From assembly GCF_027359925.1 (NCBI RefSeq), contig NZ_CP114768.1, forward strand, positions 313,777 through 377,776: a stretch of DNA of 64,000 nt, in the 5' to 3' direction. The stretch is from Hymenobacter canadensis. Lineage in GTDB: Bacteria > Bacteroidota > Bacteroidia > Cytophagales > Hymenobacteraceae. Shown here in pieces: positions 27,010 through 34,763 of the stretch (positions are counted from its first letter, which is position 1; each line of letters opens with the position of its first letter). The notes under the pieces were generated by a model. It had not been told where the DNA came from and ran no database searches. It saw nothing but the letters and a program-made list of their open reading frames with translations. The position numbers and the translations under genes were made by a program.

Positions 27010-27375
27010 TTACTCGCCCGCGTGCATCATGCGGGCGCGGTGGGCCAGGCCCCATTCCGCCAGGCTGTCGGTCAGGGCGGTTAGCGAGCGGCCCGTTTCG
27101 GAAAGGCTGTAGGTGACCGTCAGGGGTTTGCTCGTAGCGACATGCCGCACAATGAGCCCGTTGGTTTCCAAGTCCTGTAGCTCCCGGCTCAGCACTTTGC
27201 CGGAGATGCCCGTTACGTCGCGCAACAGGGCCGAGTAGCGCATCGGCTGGTGGCAGAGGCGGGCAATGATGGCGAGCTTCCACTTGCCGCTCAGGATATC
27301 GAGCGTATCGTCGATGGCGCGCATGCGATGGGCACAGGCGCCCGTGAAGGAATGATCGGCCGAGTCTTGCTGCAT
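27010..27375 (-). CDS. HxlR-family transcriptional regulator
   Basis: 121-residue winged-helix protein. An N-terminal Cys in FTGACAHRMRAIDDTL precedes the HxlR signature ILSGKWKLAIIARLCHQPMR followed by YSALLRDVTGISGKVLSREL, then QDLETNGLIVRH and the wing VTYSLSETGRSL. Such regulators often sense quinones or electrophiles through the conserved Cys. It is divergent from the nitroreductase at 27509, its probable target, with a symmetrical site between the two genes. Confidence 0.88.
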   Translation of the reverse strand: MQQDSADHSFTGACAHRMRAIDDTLDILSGKWKLAIIARLCHQPMRYSALLRDVTGISGKVLSRELQDLETNGLIVRHVATSKPLTVTYSLSETGRSLTALTDSLAEWGLAHRARMMHAGE

Positions 27376-27425
27376 GGGAAGAAGTGGTTACCTGGTTGTC
27401 ACCAGAGGGCCGCGGATGTCCCGGT

Positions 27426-27474
27426 TACCTTTTGTCCCAAAGGTACGGCTTGTCAGCAAGACCCTTTACCTTTG
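27426..27474 (+). promoter_or_regulatory. Nitroreductase promoter and candidate HxlR operator
   Basis: taccttt (27426-27432) and aaaggta (27439-27445) form an inverted repeat with 6-bp spacing, suited to a dimeric winged-helix repressor. TACCTTTG at 27467-27474 is a perfect Bacteroidota -7 element (TAnnTTTG), with a TTG 17 bp upstream at 27450-27452. The predicted transcript would start about 27 bp before the nitroreductase ATG at 27509. Confidence 0.55.
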
Positions 27475-27508
27475 CCCCGGATCTATTCCAGGAAAAACAC
27501 CTTTCAAT

Positions 27509-28180
27509 ATGTCATTAATCGAAGACCTGACGTGGCGCTACGCCACCAAAAAAATGAACGGCGAGCGTATCCCCGCCGATAAGCTGAATTACATCCTGGA
27601 AGCGGCGCGCCTGGCCCCGTCCTCATCGGGACTGCAGCCCTACAAAATCCTGGTTATCTCGGACCCGGCGCTGCTGGCCAAAATCCGGGAGGTGTCCTTC
27701 AACCAGAGCCAGGTGACAGACTGCTCGCACCTGCTGGTGTTTGTGGCCTGGGACGGCTACAGCGAGGAGCGCATCACGCGCGTCTTCAACTACACCATGG
27801 ACCAGCGCGGCCTGCCGTACCAAACTATGGCGGACTACAAGCAGAATCTGTGGTCCATGTACGAGCCGCTGGGCCCGGAGTGGCACGCCCAGCACGCGGC
27901 CAAGCAGAGCTACATTGCCTTTGCCATGGCCATTGCGGCGGCGGCGGAACAGCGCGTGGACGCTACGCCCATTGAAGGCTTCAACGCCGACCAGCTGGAT
28001 ACCCTGCTGCAGCTGAAAGGCAGTGGCTACCGCAGCGCGGTGCTGTTGCCGCTCGGCTACCGGCAGGAGTCGGAAGACTGGCTGGTGAACATGAAGAAGG
28101 TGCGCACCCCGATGGAGGAATTCGCGACCGAGCTGACGCTGGCTGATCTGACGAACGCTGAGGATCAGGCCGCCCAGTAG
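27509..28180 (+). CDS. Nitroreductase family FMN-dependent NAD(P)H oxidoreductase
   Basis: 223 residues from the ATG at 27509 (MSLIEDLTWRYATKKMNGER), chosen because the promoter element ends just upstream; the frame is open for 45 more codons before it. Family features: N-terminal FMN-binding basic stretch (RYATKKM), LEAARLAPSSSGLQPYKILV, the helix EWHAQHAAKQSYIAFAMAIA and AAAEQRVDATPIEGFN in the second half, and YRSAVLLPLGYR. The closest named family is the NfsB/dihydropteridine reductase type. Likely a cytoplasmic quinone or nitroaromatic reductase induced through the HxlR gene next door. Confidence 0.88.
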   Translation: MSLIEDLTWRYATKKMNGERIPADKLNYILEAARLAPSSSGLQPYKILVISDPALLAKIREVSFNQSQVTDCSHLLVFVAWDGYSEERITRVFNYTMDQRGLPYQTMADYKQNLWSMYEPLGPEWHAQHAAKQSYIAFAMAIAAAAEQRVDATPIEGFNADQLDTLLQLKGSGYRSAVLLPLGYRQESEDWLVNMKKVRTPMEEFATELTLADLTNAEDQAAQ

Positions 28181-28197
28181 CACCTGCCCTTGACGAA

Positions 28198-28264
28198 AGT
28201 GCCCCGTAATCGTCTATTGCCTGGCTTATCCAGCGGGCAGCGGCCGACTACGGGGCACTTTTGC
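28198..28264 (+). terminator. Probable terminator of the nitroreductase gene
   Basis: Perfect arms agtgccccgta (28198-28208) and tacggggcact (28249-28259) are followed by TTTT-rich sequence (acttttg). The 40-nt loop contains a smaller internal hairpin. It starts 18 bp after the stop codon. Confidence 0.5.
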
Positions 28265-28793
28265 GTGGTAAAGAGCGGAGATGAGGTACAGGCAGTACGA
28301 GGTGCCTTCTAGGAGTTGGTTGAAGAGTTGAGCGGCCGCATCATTTGTGCTTGCATCCAGCCATCCAGCCAGCGAGGCCCTGCGCTGGTAGCCGTGCTCC
28401 AGCCCACTGGCGAGCTAATTTTCAATACTCCGCTCACGAGCATATTACGATATCTATTACGACACGTATTGTGTTAATGAGCAGTGGATTATAATCAAAA
28501 TGCTGATGCCGTTTACGACACATGTTACGACGCTCGTTGCTATATTCCGACAAAAGCCGGCCTTCAACGTAGCCAGGTATCGCAACGACCACATTGCCGA
28601 GTTTTGGCCGCCTGGCGTCTGGACCGCGACGAGGTGCGAGGCTTGGACACCTAACTGGTGACCTCGTCCAGGTAGCTTGCATTCGGCGTATTTTGCAGCA
28701 CCACTTTTTAGGCCCAGCACATTTTGTGAGGATAGTGTAGAACCCAATTTGCCGGGGAAGGGTATATTTGGGCAGACCATAACTTTCTTTTTT
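28265..28793. other. Gene-free region upstream of a small peptide gene
   Basis: About 530 bp. Contains ttacgac words repeated near 28446, 28458, 28514 and 28527 (attacgat, attacgaca, ttacgacac, ttacgacgc) and no convincing gene. TATATTTG at 28763-28770 fits the Bacteroidota -7 element for the peptide gene that starts at 28794. Confidence 0.45.
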
Positions 28794-28931
28794 ATGTCGA
28801 ACAAGACCACCAAAACCGAAAACACTCCCGCCGCTGCTCAGCAGCCGCTAACCGCTCTTGAGATCATCCACCGCCGCGTAAAGAAGGCGCAAGAGCGTCG
28901 TCGCAATAAGCTCAAGCACGTTAACCCCTAG
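28794..28931 (+). CDS. 45-residue basic peptide with its own promoter and terminator
   Basis: MSNKTTKTENTPAAAQQPLT then ALEIIHRRVKKAQERRRNKL and KHVNP. The first 18 residues are Thr/Ala/Gln-rich and probably disordered; the rest is a strongly basic amphipathic helix. A perfect TAnnTTTG element lies 24 bp upstream (28763-28770) and a 17-bp stem terminator follows 22 bp downstream, so it is a self-contained transcription unit. No family recognised; a small DNA- or RNA-binding peptide is plausible. Confidence 0.5.
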   Translation: MSNKTTKTENTPAAAQQPLTALEIIHRRVKKAQERRRNKLKHVNP

Positions 28932-28952
28932 TCTCGGGTCAAGCGTATGTTG

Positions 28953-28990
28953 AAAAGCCCTTGCTACTTACAAGTAGCAAGGGCTTTTCG
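28953..28990 (+). terminator. Terminator with 17-bp perfect stem
   Basis: aaaagcccttgctactt (28953-28969) and its exact complement aagtagcaagggctttt (28972-28988) are separated by two bases; a U-rich end is formed by the final TTTT. The A run on the other side makes it potentially bidirectional. The following 240 bp to 29229 contain no convincing gene. Confidence 0.8.
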
Positions 28991-29229
28991 GTAGATAGCC
29001 TGTTTCTGGACACCTTTTCTGGGCTGCTGACCAGCCTTCCAAGTAGTCACGCCATTCCGGCAACGGGGCGGATGTGTTTTTGGGCATCTTGCCGTGACCG
29101 GCTTCCGCCAAGAGCTCAATCCAGCGATAAGCGCCGGCGCTACGTCGATGCACCGCATATTTCACACAGATTGCCGGTTGCAGGTGAAGAGAAGTGCTTT
29201 CTCAGTGAATTGGCGAGCCAAGGGGCCAT

Positions 29230-29676
29230 TTAGCAGCCCTTGCTGGGGTAGTGCATTAGGGCCTGCATGCGCAGCATCTCGACGGGCAGCGTGTCTTGGG
29301 CGGCGTTGGCCAATCTAGTGGTCCAGTACTGGTAGTTCTCGCCCTCGCCGGTGGTGAACTGCTTGCCAGACTTGAAGGTGAGCACGTAGTTATGCACTGA
29401 GCTCAGGGTCAGGCGATGCATGACCAGGCGGTAGTTGTTGAGCAGGCCGGCCAGCAGGGTGTTGCTAAACAAACAGGGGAAATCCTCCGATTTGGAAACT
29501 GTCTCGTCCGGCAATAGCACCAGCTCCCGCCAGCACTTACAGGTAACGGTGAGCCACGAGCATAAGCAGTCGTAAGGCTTAGCTTCATTTTGTCCCCCCG
29601 CTGCTACAAGAAGGTCAAGAGGCTCATTCAGACCGTAGGAAACGCATGCCACGAATATAGGGGTTAATCGTGCCAT
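29230..29676 (-). CDS. Hypothetical 148-aa protein divergent from the Fic gene
   Basis: Not recognised. The C-terminal half reads YRLVMHRLTLSSVHNYVLTF, KSGKQFTTGEGENYQYWTTR and LANAAQDTLPVEMLRMQALM; the Cys-rich N-terminal half is uneven in composition. Its predicted ATG (29674-29676) lies in the spacer of a 27-bp perfect inverted repeat, so the first codons are part of that structure. This makes either the start or the whole gene uncertain. Confidence 0.35.
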   Translation of the reverse strand: MARLTPIFVACVSYGLNEPLDLLVAAGGQNEAKPYDCLCSWLTVTCKCWRELVLLPDETVSKSEDFPCLFSNTLLAGLLNNYRLVMHRLTLSSVHNYVLTFKSGKQFTTGEGENYQYWTTRLANAAQDTLPVEMLRMQALMHYPSKGC

Positions 29677-29710
29677 ACTATGACACGATTAACCCCTATA
29701 TTCGTGGCAT
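29646..29710. repeat. 27-bp perfect inverted repeat upstream of the Fic gene
   Basis: Arms 29646-29672 and 29684-29710 are exact complements (each carries acgaatataggggttaatcg or its reverse), separated by 11 bp (ccatactatga). The right arm ends 12 bp before the Fic start at 29723. It could form a very stable mRNA hairpin sequestering the Fic translation start, a cruciform, or a two-site operator. Confidence 0.85.
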
Positions 29711-29722
29711 CAGCACCTGAGT

Positions 29723-30841
29723 ATGTACATACACGAGCATAAGGACTGGCCCCGGTTCACTTGGCAGGCAAACCGAATTGAGGAGCTGCTAGGGGAGGTG
29801 AACCGCCGGCAGGGTAGATTACTGGGCCGGATGGAATCGTTGGGCTTTGCCCTGCAGGAGGAAGCCGTTCTTGCGACGATCACGCAGGACGTGGTTAAGT
29901 CCTCGCAAATCGAGGGGGAGCAGTTGGATGTGGAGCAGGTACGCTCCTCGGTAGCGCGGCACCTGGGCTTACAGGCAGCGGGGTTGGTTCCCTCTTCCCG
30001 GCAGGTAGACGGCGTGGTGGCCATGCTATTGGACGCCACGCAACAGTACGGGCAGCCCCTCACGGCCCAGCGCTTATTCGGCTGGCATGCCTTACTGTTT
30101 CCAACCGGTTACTCGGGTCGGTATCGGATTCTGACAGGGCAATGGCGGCAGGACGAGTCAGGGCCCATGCAGGTCGTGTCCGGCGCCCTGGGCAAGGAAA
30201 CGATTCACTTCGAGGCGCCGGGGGCCAAGCGCCTGCCGGCGGAGATGGATCAGTTCATAACCTGGTTCAATCAGCCACCCGACGAACTACGCTTGGACCC
30301 GGTGCTGAAAGCGGCGTTGGCTCATCTCTATTTCGTTACCCTGCACCCGGTGGAAGACGGTAACGGGCGCATGGCCCGGGCGATTACGGACATGCAGCTG
30401 GCGCGAGTGGACCAGACGGCCAAACGCTTTTATAGCATGTCCTTCCAAATTGAGCGCCACCGGCGCGAGTACTACGATATCCTGGAACAAACCCAAAAGT
30501 CCGGACTGGACGTCACCGATTGGCTTACCTGGTTTCTAACCTGTTTAAGCAATGCCATTGCGGCCTCGAACACCCTGCTTTCGACCATCCTGCAGAAGGC
30601 GGAGTTCTGGCGTGTGCATGCTGCCACCCCCCTCAATGACCGCCAACGCAAAATGATGGAGAAGCTATGGGGTGACTTTGTCGGAAAGCTCAACTCCAGC
30701 AAGTGGTCCAAGATGGTTGGGTGTTCCAAGGAAACGGCCGTCCGGGACATCAATGATCTGCTGACCAAGGGCATTTTGCGCAAAGCCGAAGAAGGAGGGC
30801 GCAGCACCAGCTATCTGCTGAATGGGCGGTTGCTCAGTTGA
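29723..30841 (+). CDS. Fic/DOC family protein (AMPylase-type) with N-terminal inhibitory motif
   Basis: 372 residues. N-terminal DUF4172-like region (DWPRFTWQANRIEELLGEVN). Inhibition motif KSSQIEGEQLD near residues 60-68 fits (S/T)xxxE(G/N), here N-terminal to the core as in class II Fic proteins. The Fic core motif is LHPVEDGNGRMAR near residues 207-219, with the catalytic His and the phosphate-binding DGNGR loop intact; the usual Phe is Val. A C-terminal winged helix follows (WSKMVGCSKETAVRDINDLL then TKGILRKAEEGG). Expected to transfer AMP to target proteins; stand-alone, auto-inhibited and without a separate antitoxin. A 27-bp inverted repeat sits immediately upstream. Confidence 0.9.
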   Translation: MYIHEHKDWPRFTWQANRIEELLGEVNRRQGRLLGRMESLGFALQEEAVLATITQDVVKSSQIEGEQLDVEQVRSSVARHLGLQAAGLVPSSRQVDGVVAMLLDATQQYGQPLTAQRLFGWHALLFPTGYSGRYRILTGQWRQDESGPMQVVSGALGKETIHFEAPGAKRLPAEMDQFITWFNQPPDELRLDPVLKAALAHLYFVTLHPVEDGNGRMARAITDMQLARVDQTAKRFYSMSFQIERHRREYYDILEQTQKSGLDVTDWLTWFLTCLSNAIAASNTLLSTILQKAEFWRVHAATPLNDRQRKMMEKLWGDFVGKLNSSKWSKMVGCSKETAVRDINDLLTKGILRKAEEGGRSTSYLLNGRLLS

Positions 30842-30935
30842 GTTCTTGCAAATTGTGCTGCTGACGGCCGTTCGGAGCCTAGGTGTAGGTCACGCTCTCA
30901 ATTGGACTTACTAGCTTAGAGAAGATGAAATCATC

Positions 30936-31145
30936 GTGTTCGGTAGCACTGGATTTAACGTCCGCATTCATCGGCAGGAGTACTACCATGGGGAATACTA
31001 CCCGATAAACGAAGACCGGCTGACTGCCCGTATGAGCTATGCAGAACTGCTGGATACCAGCTCTGCCAGCTTTAATCGCTTGGTAGAGATAATGGAAAAA
31101 CCCCAGGCTAAGCTGCTAGTAGTCCCCGTCGCTTTGCCGTTCTGA
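30936..31145 (+). CDS. Small hypothetical protein (69 aa, GTG start)
   Basis: VFGSTGFNVRIHRQEYYHGE, then YYPINEDRLTARMSYAELLD and ASFNRLVEIMEKPQAKLLVV. The frame reads a few codons further up (REDEII) to a TAG with no ATG, so it starts at GTG 30936 or is the tail of a truncated gene. No family recognised. Confidence 0.35.
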   Translation: MFGSTGFNVRIHRQEYYHGEYYPINEDRLTARMSYAELLDTSSASFNRLVEIMEKPQAKLLVVPVALPF

Positions 31146-31198
31146 AGCGTCATCCATCCTCCCCGCCAAAGTAGCTTGGCCTTCTATCATCCTCCCCT

Positions 31199-31280
31199 GA
31201 TGCGCATCCTCGTTGTTCCCGACCTGCACGTCTGGTCGGGCTGCATAGCAAGCGGGGCAAGTAAGGGTTACTCAGGTTAG
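31199..31280 (+). pseudogene. Possible N-terminal stub of a calcineurin-like phosphoesterase
   Basis: ATG at 31199 reads MRILVVPDLHVWSG, which looks like the D-x-H metal-binding start of metallophosphoesterases (usually DxHG), but the frame ends after 27 codons. No continuation was found in other frames. Could be chance. Confidence 0.25.
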
Positions 31281-31310
31281 CAGGGGGGGCGAGCCGCCGC
31301 ACCGGCCGAA

Positions 31311-31820
31311 TCAATTCCCAAAGTCGGCTGCTGCCTGCGGGTCATGGGCCACTGCTTGGGACCGGGTTTCCCGCCGTACGCGCTCGACGACGCTGTTGCC
31401 AATTGCCAGTCGGTCAATTAAAGAATCCAGGTGCAGGGTATGCAGTGGTGCGCCAGCTTGCATTTCTGCCCGTAACTCAACGGCCACGAGGTGAAAGTAG
31501 TGCAGAACGCCGGCCAGGTAGCGCACATCGGCGCAGTAAACGGGCGGGTCCAGTTCCGGTACGAGCGGCGAGTAGGCCAGCCGCTGGGTTAGGCGGACCA
31601 GGTCAGCGTAGTCGAGCCAGAGGTCCTTTCCGTCTTCCCACAAATCGGGCTGAAACGCATGGAAGGCCTGCGCGAAGTCGGTCACGGACAAGGTAGGGAA
31701 GTGGTCGTGGAGGTGCTCGGCGACCCAGAGCACGGCCTGAGCGTGTTGGCCGGGCGTAGCCCAGCGGTAGGGGATGGTGTGGCTCTCGGGGCACGCGTGA
31801 GTAATAGTGGTGGTTTGCAT
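31311..31820 (-). CDS. Unrecognised 169-aa protein, distant paralogue of the 7743-8381 product
   Basis: Shares with that protein a helix-strand segment (AFHAFQPDLWEDGKDLWLDY then ADLVRLTQRLAYS, against FLRQQPDLLVKGEQVFLHWH then DLHRLARHLEAL). The N-terminus resembles a helical domain (ATPGQHAQAVLWVAEHLHDH). The C-terminal half (DVRYLAGVLHYFHLVAVELR; LHLDSLIDRLAIGNSVVERV) differs. Function unknown; it ends 46 bp before the lipoprotein gene's start-side boundary but runs in the same direction as that gene. Confidence 0.5.
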   Translation of the reverse strand: MQTTTITHACPESHTIPYRWATPGQHAQAVLWVAEHLHDHFPTLSVTDFAQAFHAFQPDLWEDGKDLWLDYADLVRLTQRLAYSPLVPELDPPVYCADVRYLAGVLHYFHLVAVELRAEMQAGAPLHTLHLDSLIDRLAIGNSVVERVRRETRSQAVAHDPQAAADFGN

Positions 31821-31866
31821 GAGGACTTCAGGAGAAGGGAGAGGAATGGGGCTGTTTACTAGCGCT

Positions 31867-32472
31867 CTATTGGGCGTTGTCGGCTTGGAGTTGCGCTTGT
31901 TGCTTGGCCGCCAGGGCGGCTTCTATTGTTTTGCTCAGCACGTCCAGGCGGCCTTCCCGGCCGAAGCCAACGGCTTTTTCGGCGTACACGGCCCGGGCTT
32001 TGGCCCCTTCCCAGAAGAGTTGGTAGGCGCCCTGCGCTTGGCCGGGGCCTAGCAGGTAAGTAGCTTCCGGCCGCAGTACGGTCGGATCGCCGATGGCCAC
32101 GAAGGCATAGAACTTGCCGTCGAGAAAGGTATAGAGCTGGCTGGGTACCTGTGCCCGGTGCTTGCCAAACCAGCCTTTGGTCCCCTCGTAGGTGTAGGTC
32201 CGCGTCGGGCCGACTGGCACACCCGGGATGGGGGGCAGTGGTCGCAGGTCGGTAAAGGCACTCAGGGGCTCGCCAAAGGCGTGGCCGGCGATGCCGTTGA
32301 GCGAATCCACTTTGCCGCCAAGTGGAAACGCGGGCGGTGGGGTAGTGGAGGTTTGCGCGGCGTCGGCAGCGGGTGGGGCGGTCGAACTCGGGGCCGAGCA
32401 TCCGGCGAGTAGCCACCCGCCAGCAAGCAGCAGCAGGGTGGCGGGCGTGAGGAAGGAGTGAAGAGCGGGCAT
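31867..32472 (-). CDS. Putative lipoprotein
   Basis: 201 residues. Signal peptide with lipobox: LLLLAGGWLLAGCSAPSS, Cys at residue 25, followed by a Pro/Thr/Ala-rich linker. The mature part has a compact beta-rich domain (GTKGWFGKHRAQVPSQLYTF, LDGKFYAFVAIGD, AYQLFWEGAKARAVYAEKAV). Predicted to be anchored in the outer membrane, facing the periplasm. No named family recognised. It is the upstream partner of 31311-31820 (46 bp apart, same strand), so the two may be co-transcribed. Confidence 0.6.
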   Translation of the reverse strand: MPALHSFLTPATLLLLAGGWLLAGCSAPSSTAPPAADAAQTSTTPPPAFPLGGKVDSLNGIAGHAFGEPLSAFTDLRPLPPIPGVPVGPTRTYTYEGTKGWFGKHRAQVPSQLYTFLDGKFYAFVAIGDPTVLRPEATYLLGPGQAQGAYQLFWEGAKARAVYAEKAVGFGREGRLDVLSKTIEAALAAKQQAQLQADNAQ

Positions 32473-32716
32473 GTACGGAACAAGAATTAAGAAGGGGGTA
32501 GGAGAAGCAAGGTCACTGACCCTAAGCAGGCGGCTTACGGGCTGTCAAGCCTAGGCCAAGGAGTTTGCAGGGTTTGGCAGTGCGGTGGCAAAGCAAACAA
32601 GCGAATCACTAAGCAACGCGTAACGAATGCAATATGCAGCAGGTTGGCCTAATGATATATGCTATAATAGCTTATTATTCATTAATAATGCAGTAAAATA
32701 CACATTTTCAGCTGGC

Positions 32717-32724
32717 TAGCTTTG
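32717..32724 (+). promoter_or_regulatory. Bacteroidota -7 promoter element of the XRE gene
   Basis: TAGCTTTG is a perfect match to TAnnTTTG. It covers the GTG at 32724, which therefore cannot be the translation start; the ATG at 32745 is favoured. The 80 bp upstream are A+T-rich and contain the near-palindrome ttattattcattaataa (32672-32688), a possible operator. Confidence 0.55.
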
Positions 32725-32744
32725 TGTACTTTACACGCACGGCT

Positions 32745-33134
32745 ATGTATTTTGCTAAAAACCTGCGCTTTTTACGGCGTCGAGCCGAACTTTCCCAGTC
32801 TGAGCTGGCCGACCAACTCGCCACCGACTACAACACGATTAGCCGCTACGAAAACGGCAAATCAACCCCCAAACTAGAAGCGCTCACCAAACTGAGCCAG
32901 GTCTTTCACGTCAGCCTCGACGCGCTGCGCAGCCAAGACCTGAGCCAGTCGCCGGGGCCCGCGCTGGAGCCGGGCCGGGTGCAGACCGGGGGCCGGCGGG
33001 AAGGAGAAATCCCCGCCAAACCCGCCAAGCACCCGTTGCTAGTGTCGGTGGAGTTGGATGGCACCGCCACCAGCCTGGAACGGGCCGTCGCGCGGCTGAC
33101 GGCGATTAACGAAGTCGTTGCTGGCACGACTTAA
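32745..33134 (+). CDS. XRE-family transcriptional regulator
   Basis: 129 residues from the ATG at 32745 (MYFAKNLRFLRRRAELSQSE). Classical HTH_3: LSQSELADQLATDYNTISRY, ENGKSTPKLEALTKLSQVF, HVSLDALRSQ. A Pro/Gly-rich linker and a C-terminal tail (HPLLVSVELDGTATSLERAV then ARLTAINEV) follow, probably for dimerization. Divergent from the lipoprotein operon, so it may control that operon. About 225 bp after the stop hold no gene apart from a short gggggaa/ttccccc hairpin near 33229-33248. Confidence 0.8.
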   Translation: MYFAKNLRFLRRRAELSQSELADQLATDYNTISRYENGKSTPKLEALTKLSQVFHVSLDALRSQDLSQSPGPALEPGRVQTGGRREGEIPAKPAKHPLLVSVELDGTATSLERAVARLTAINEVVAGTT

Positions 33135-33360
33135 CCAGAACGCTTGCCAATGGGGACACGTGCTTCCGGTAATTCAGGTCCTCACTGCCTTCATGATATC
33201 CGGTCCGGCTAGGTAGCACTAGGGTAGTGGGGGAAAGTTGGTTCCCCCATGCTATTGCGGGTCGTTAAGCGTCTACAGATATTGAATTACCATGGCTTGC
33301 TGAAGGCGGAGCCGATGAGCGCACAGGGCTTTAGGGGTCACTGGGGTCGCCAGCTAAGTG

Positions 33361-33660
33361 CTAGCCAGAGTTAGACTGTTCCTTCCGAGCCCGCAGCGAC
33401 TCGGTTTCTTGCCAGTCCTGGCGCAGCTGGCGGGCTTCGGTTTTCAGGGCCTGACGGCGGTCACGCAGGGCCTCGCGGAGCGTGTCGACGACTTGCGCCC
33501 CAGTAGGTCGCTCAACGGCCACGGTCAGCGTCTGGGTGGTGGAGTGCAGCGTGATGACCACGATGCCTTCCAGTTCTAGTGCGAAAAGTTGATGTTGCTG
33601 GGCACAGACCACTTTACGGACTCGGCGAACCTGCCAGAGCTGTTTGCTATAGGACGTGGC
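33361..33660 (-). pseudogene. Decayed paralogue of the 8438-8749 gene
   Basis: The minus strand reads TSYSKQLWQVRRVRKVVCAQ, ALELEGIVVITLHSTTQTL and TEARQLRQDWQE, aligned along its whole length with the 103-residue protein at 8438-8749. The position of that protein's ATG is ACG here, so the normal start is lost; a GTG at 33612 could allow an 83-residue product. It sits directly after the relic of the 8739-8978 gene, in the same order as in the intact operon. Confidence 0.6.
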
Positions 33661-33667
33661 CGGCCGA

Positions 33668-33790
33668 TTAATCGGTGAGCGAAGAGGTGGTTCGCTGGCA
33701 CTCGCCCGAGGCAGTTATCATATTGGCCAGCCAGATGGCTAGTTGTCCGGCATCCTCGCATTCGTGTACGTGGTGGTTCGCCAGTAGCAG
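33668..33790 (-). pseudogene. C-terminal relic of a paralogue of the 8739-8978 gene
   Basis: Reads LLANHHVHECEDAGQLAIWL before a divergent tail, against LLANHRIHECEDTGQLTHWL in the intact protein. The upstream half is replaced by antisense umuD sequence, joined near 33785-33795 at a short ctcc microhomology. It has no start codon of its own. Confidence 0.6.
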
Positions 33791-34016
33791 CTCCTCCGAC
33801 GAGCTCGAGGAGTTCTTTGACCTCAACCGCATCCTGTTCCGCCACCCCGAGGCCACGTACCTGATCCGAGTGTCGGGCGAGAGCATGCGGGGCGCCGAAA
33901 TCCATGCCGACGATGGCTTCTACCGGTCAGCCCGCGCCCTGGCAGGGCAAGGCCCAACACAAAAGCCAGGCGTTTACTACCCGGCTGTAGGATCTGATGG
34001 TCGTTGGGTAGGCTAG
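33791..34016 (+). pseudogene. Collapsed umuDC remnant (umuD middle joined to umuC tail)
   Basis: From about 33795 to 33915 the plus strand reads SSDELEEFFDLNRILFRHPE, ATYLIRVSGESMRGAEIHAD: the UmuD segment holding the catalytic Ser, nearly identical to the intact gene at 15201-15668. At 33916 it jumps to sequence matching the last 30 codons of umuC (ccctggcagggcaa, cacaaaagccaggcgtttac) and then ends. About 1.6 kb has been deleted relative to the intact locus. The two copies imply duplication or a second acquisition. The 200 bp following it hold no gene. Confidence 0.75.
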
Positions 34017-34214
34017 GGCTTGGATCAGGGCCTTGGTGCTTTCCATTGCTCACAAGATGAGGAGGTCTACAAGCAATGGTTAGATTTATGAGCGGTCATT
34101 GAAGAGTATTGGGTGGAGATGAGCCAGATGATCAAGCGCTAACTGAAAATACGGCCATTCCAGTAACTATTTGTCCACTTTGGTATTATATTCGCAATTC
34201 GCAAATCAAGAATC

Positions 34215-34763
34215 ATGCGTAAATTTAACGGGTTGCGACCTCAGGATATTGTCTTATTGCTGAAGCTGGTAGCCAGCTCGAAGGCAAGGGTGTGGTTGGG
34301 TAAGGAGTTAGCTTACGAGCTATCATTGAGTGCTTCCGAGGTGTCTGAAGCGCTGGCCCGGTGTCGTTACAGTCGTCTGCTGGCTCCCGATCCGGGTTCT
34401 CATCAGGTGCAGGCAAGGGCCTTGATAGAATTTTTGCTGCATGGCTTGCCCTACGTATTCGCCGCCCATGCCGGCGCGCAGGCACGCGGCATACAGACTG
34501 CCTCCAGTGCCGCTCCACTCAATAAAACGTTTGGGACAGAACCGGCTTACGTCTGGCCCAACGCTGCGGGTGAGGCGTGGGGAGCTGCCATTGAGCCGCT
34601 TTACCCAGGCGTAGCCGCCGCCGCGCAGAAAGATGCCCGTCTTTATGAGCTACTGGCGCTGGTAGATGCTTTGCGGCTAGGCCGTCCCCGCGAAAGGCGA
34701 GTAGCGGCCCAACTTATAGAGGCCGCCATCACCCAGCACGTCAGCGCAGCGAATGGCAACTGA
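34215..34763 (+). CDS. Winged-helix antitoxin-like protein
   Basis: 182 residues. The N-terminal 75 residues are a winged helix of MarR/antitoxin type: LRPQDIVLLLKLVASSKARV, WLGKELAYELSLSASEVSEA, LARCRYSRLL. The C-terminal part (VFAAHAGAQARGIQTASSAA, LYELLALVDALRLGRPRERR) is not recognised. Its last codons overlap the start of the nucleotidyltransferase-like gene by 11 bp, indicating translational coupling. By analogy with AbiE-type pairs (DNA-binding antitoxin plus nucleotidyltransferase toxin) it is the likely antitoxin and autoregulator. This is inference from context and fold. Confidence 0.6.
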   Translation: MRKFNGLRPQDIVLLLKLVASSKARVWLGKELAYELSLSASEVSEALARCRYSRLLAPDPGSHQVQARALIEFLLHGLPYVFAAHAGAQARGIQTASSAAPLNKTFGTEPAYVWPNAAGEAWGAAIEPLYPGVAAAAQKDARLYELLALVDALRLGRPRERRVAAQLIEAAITQHVSAANGN

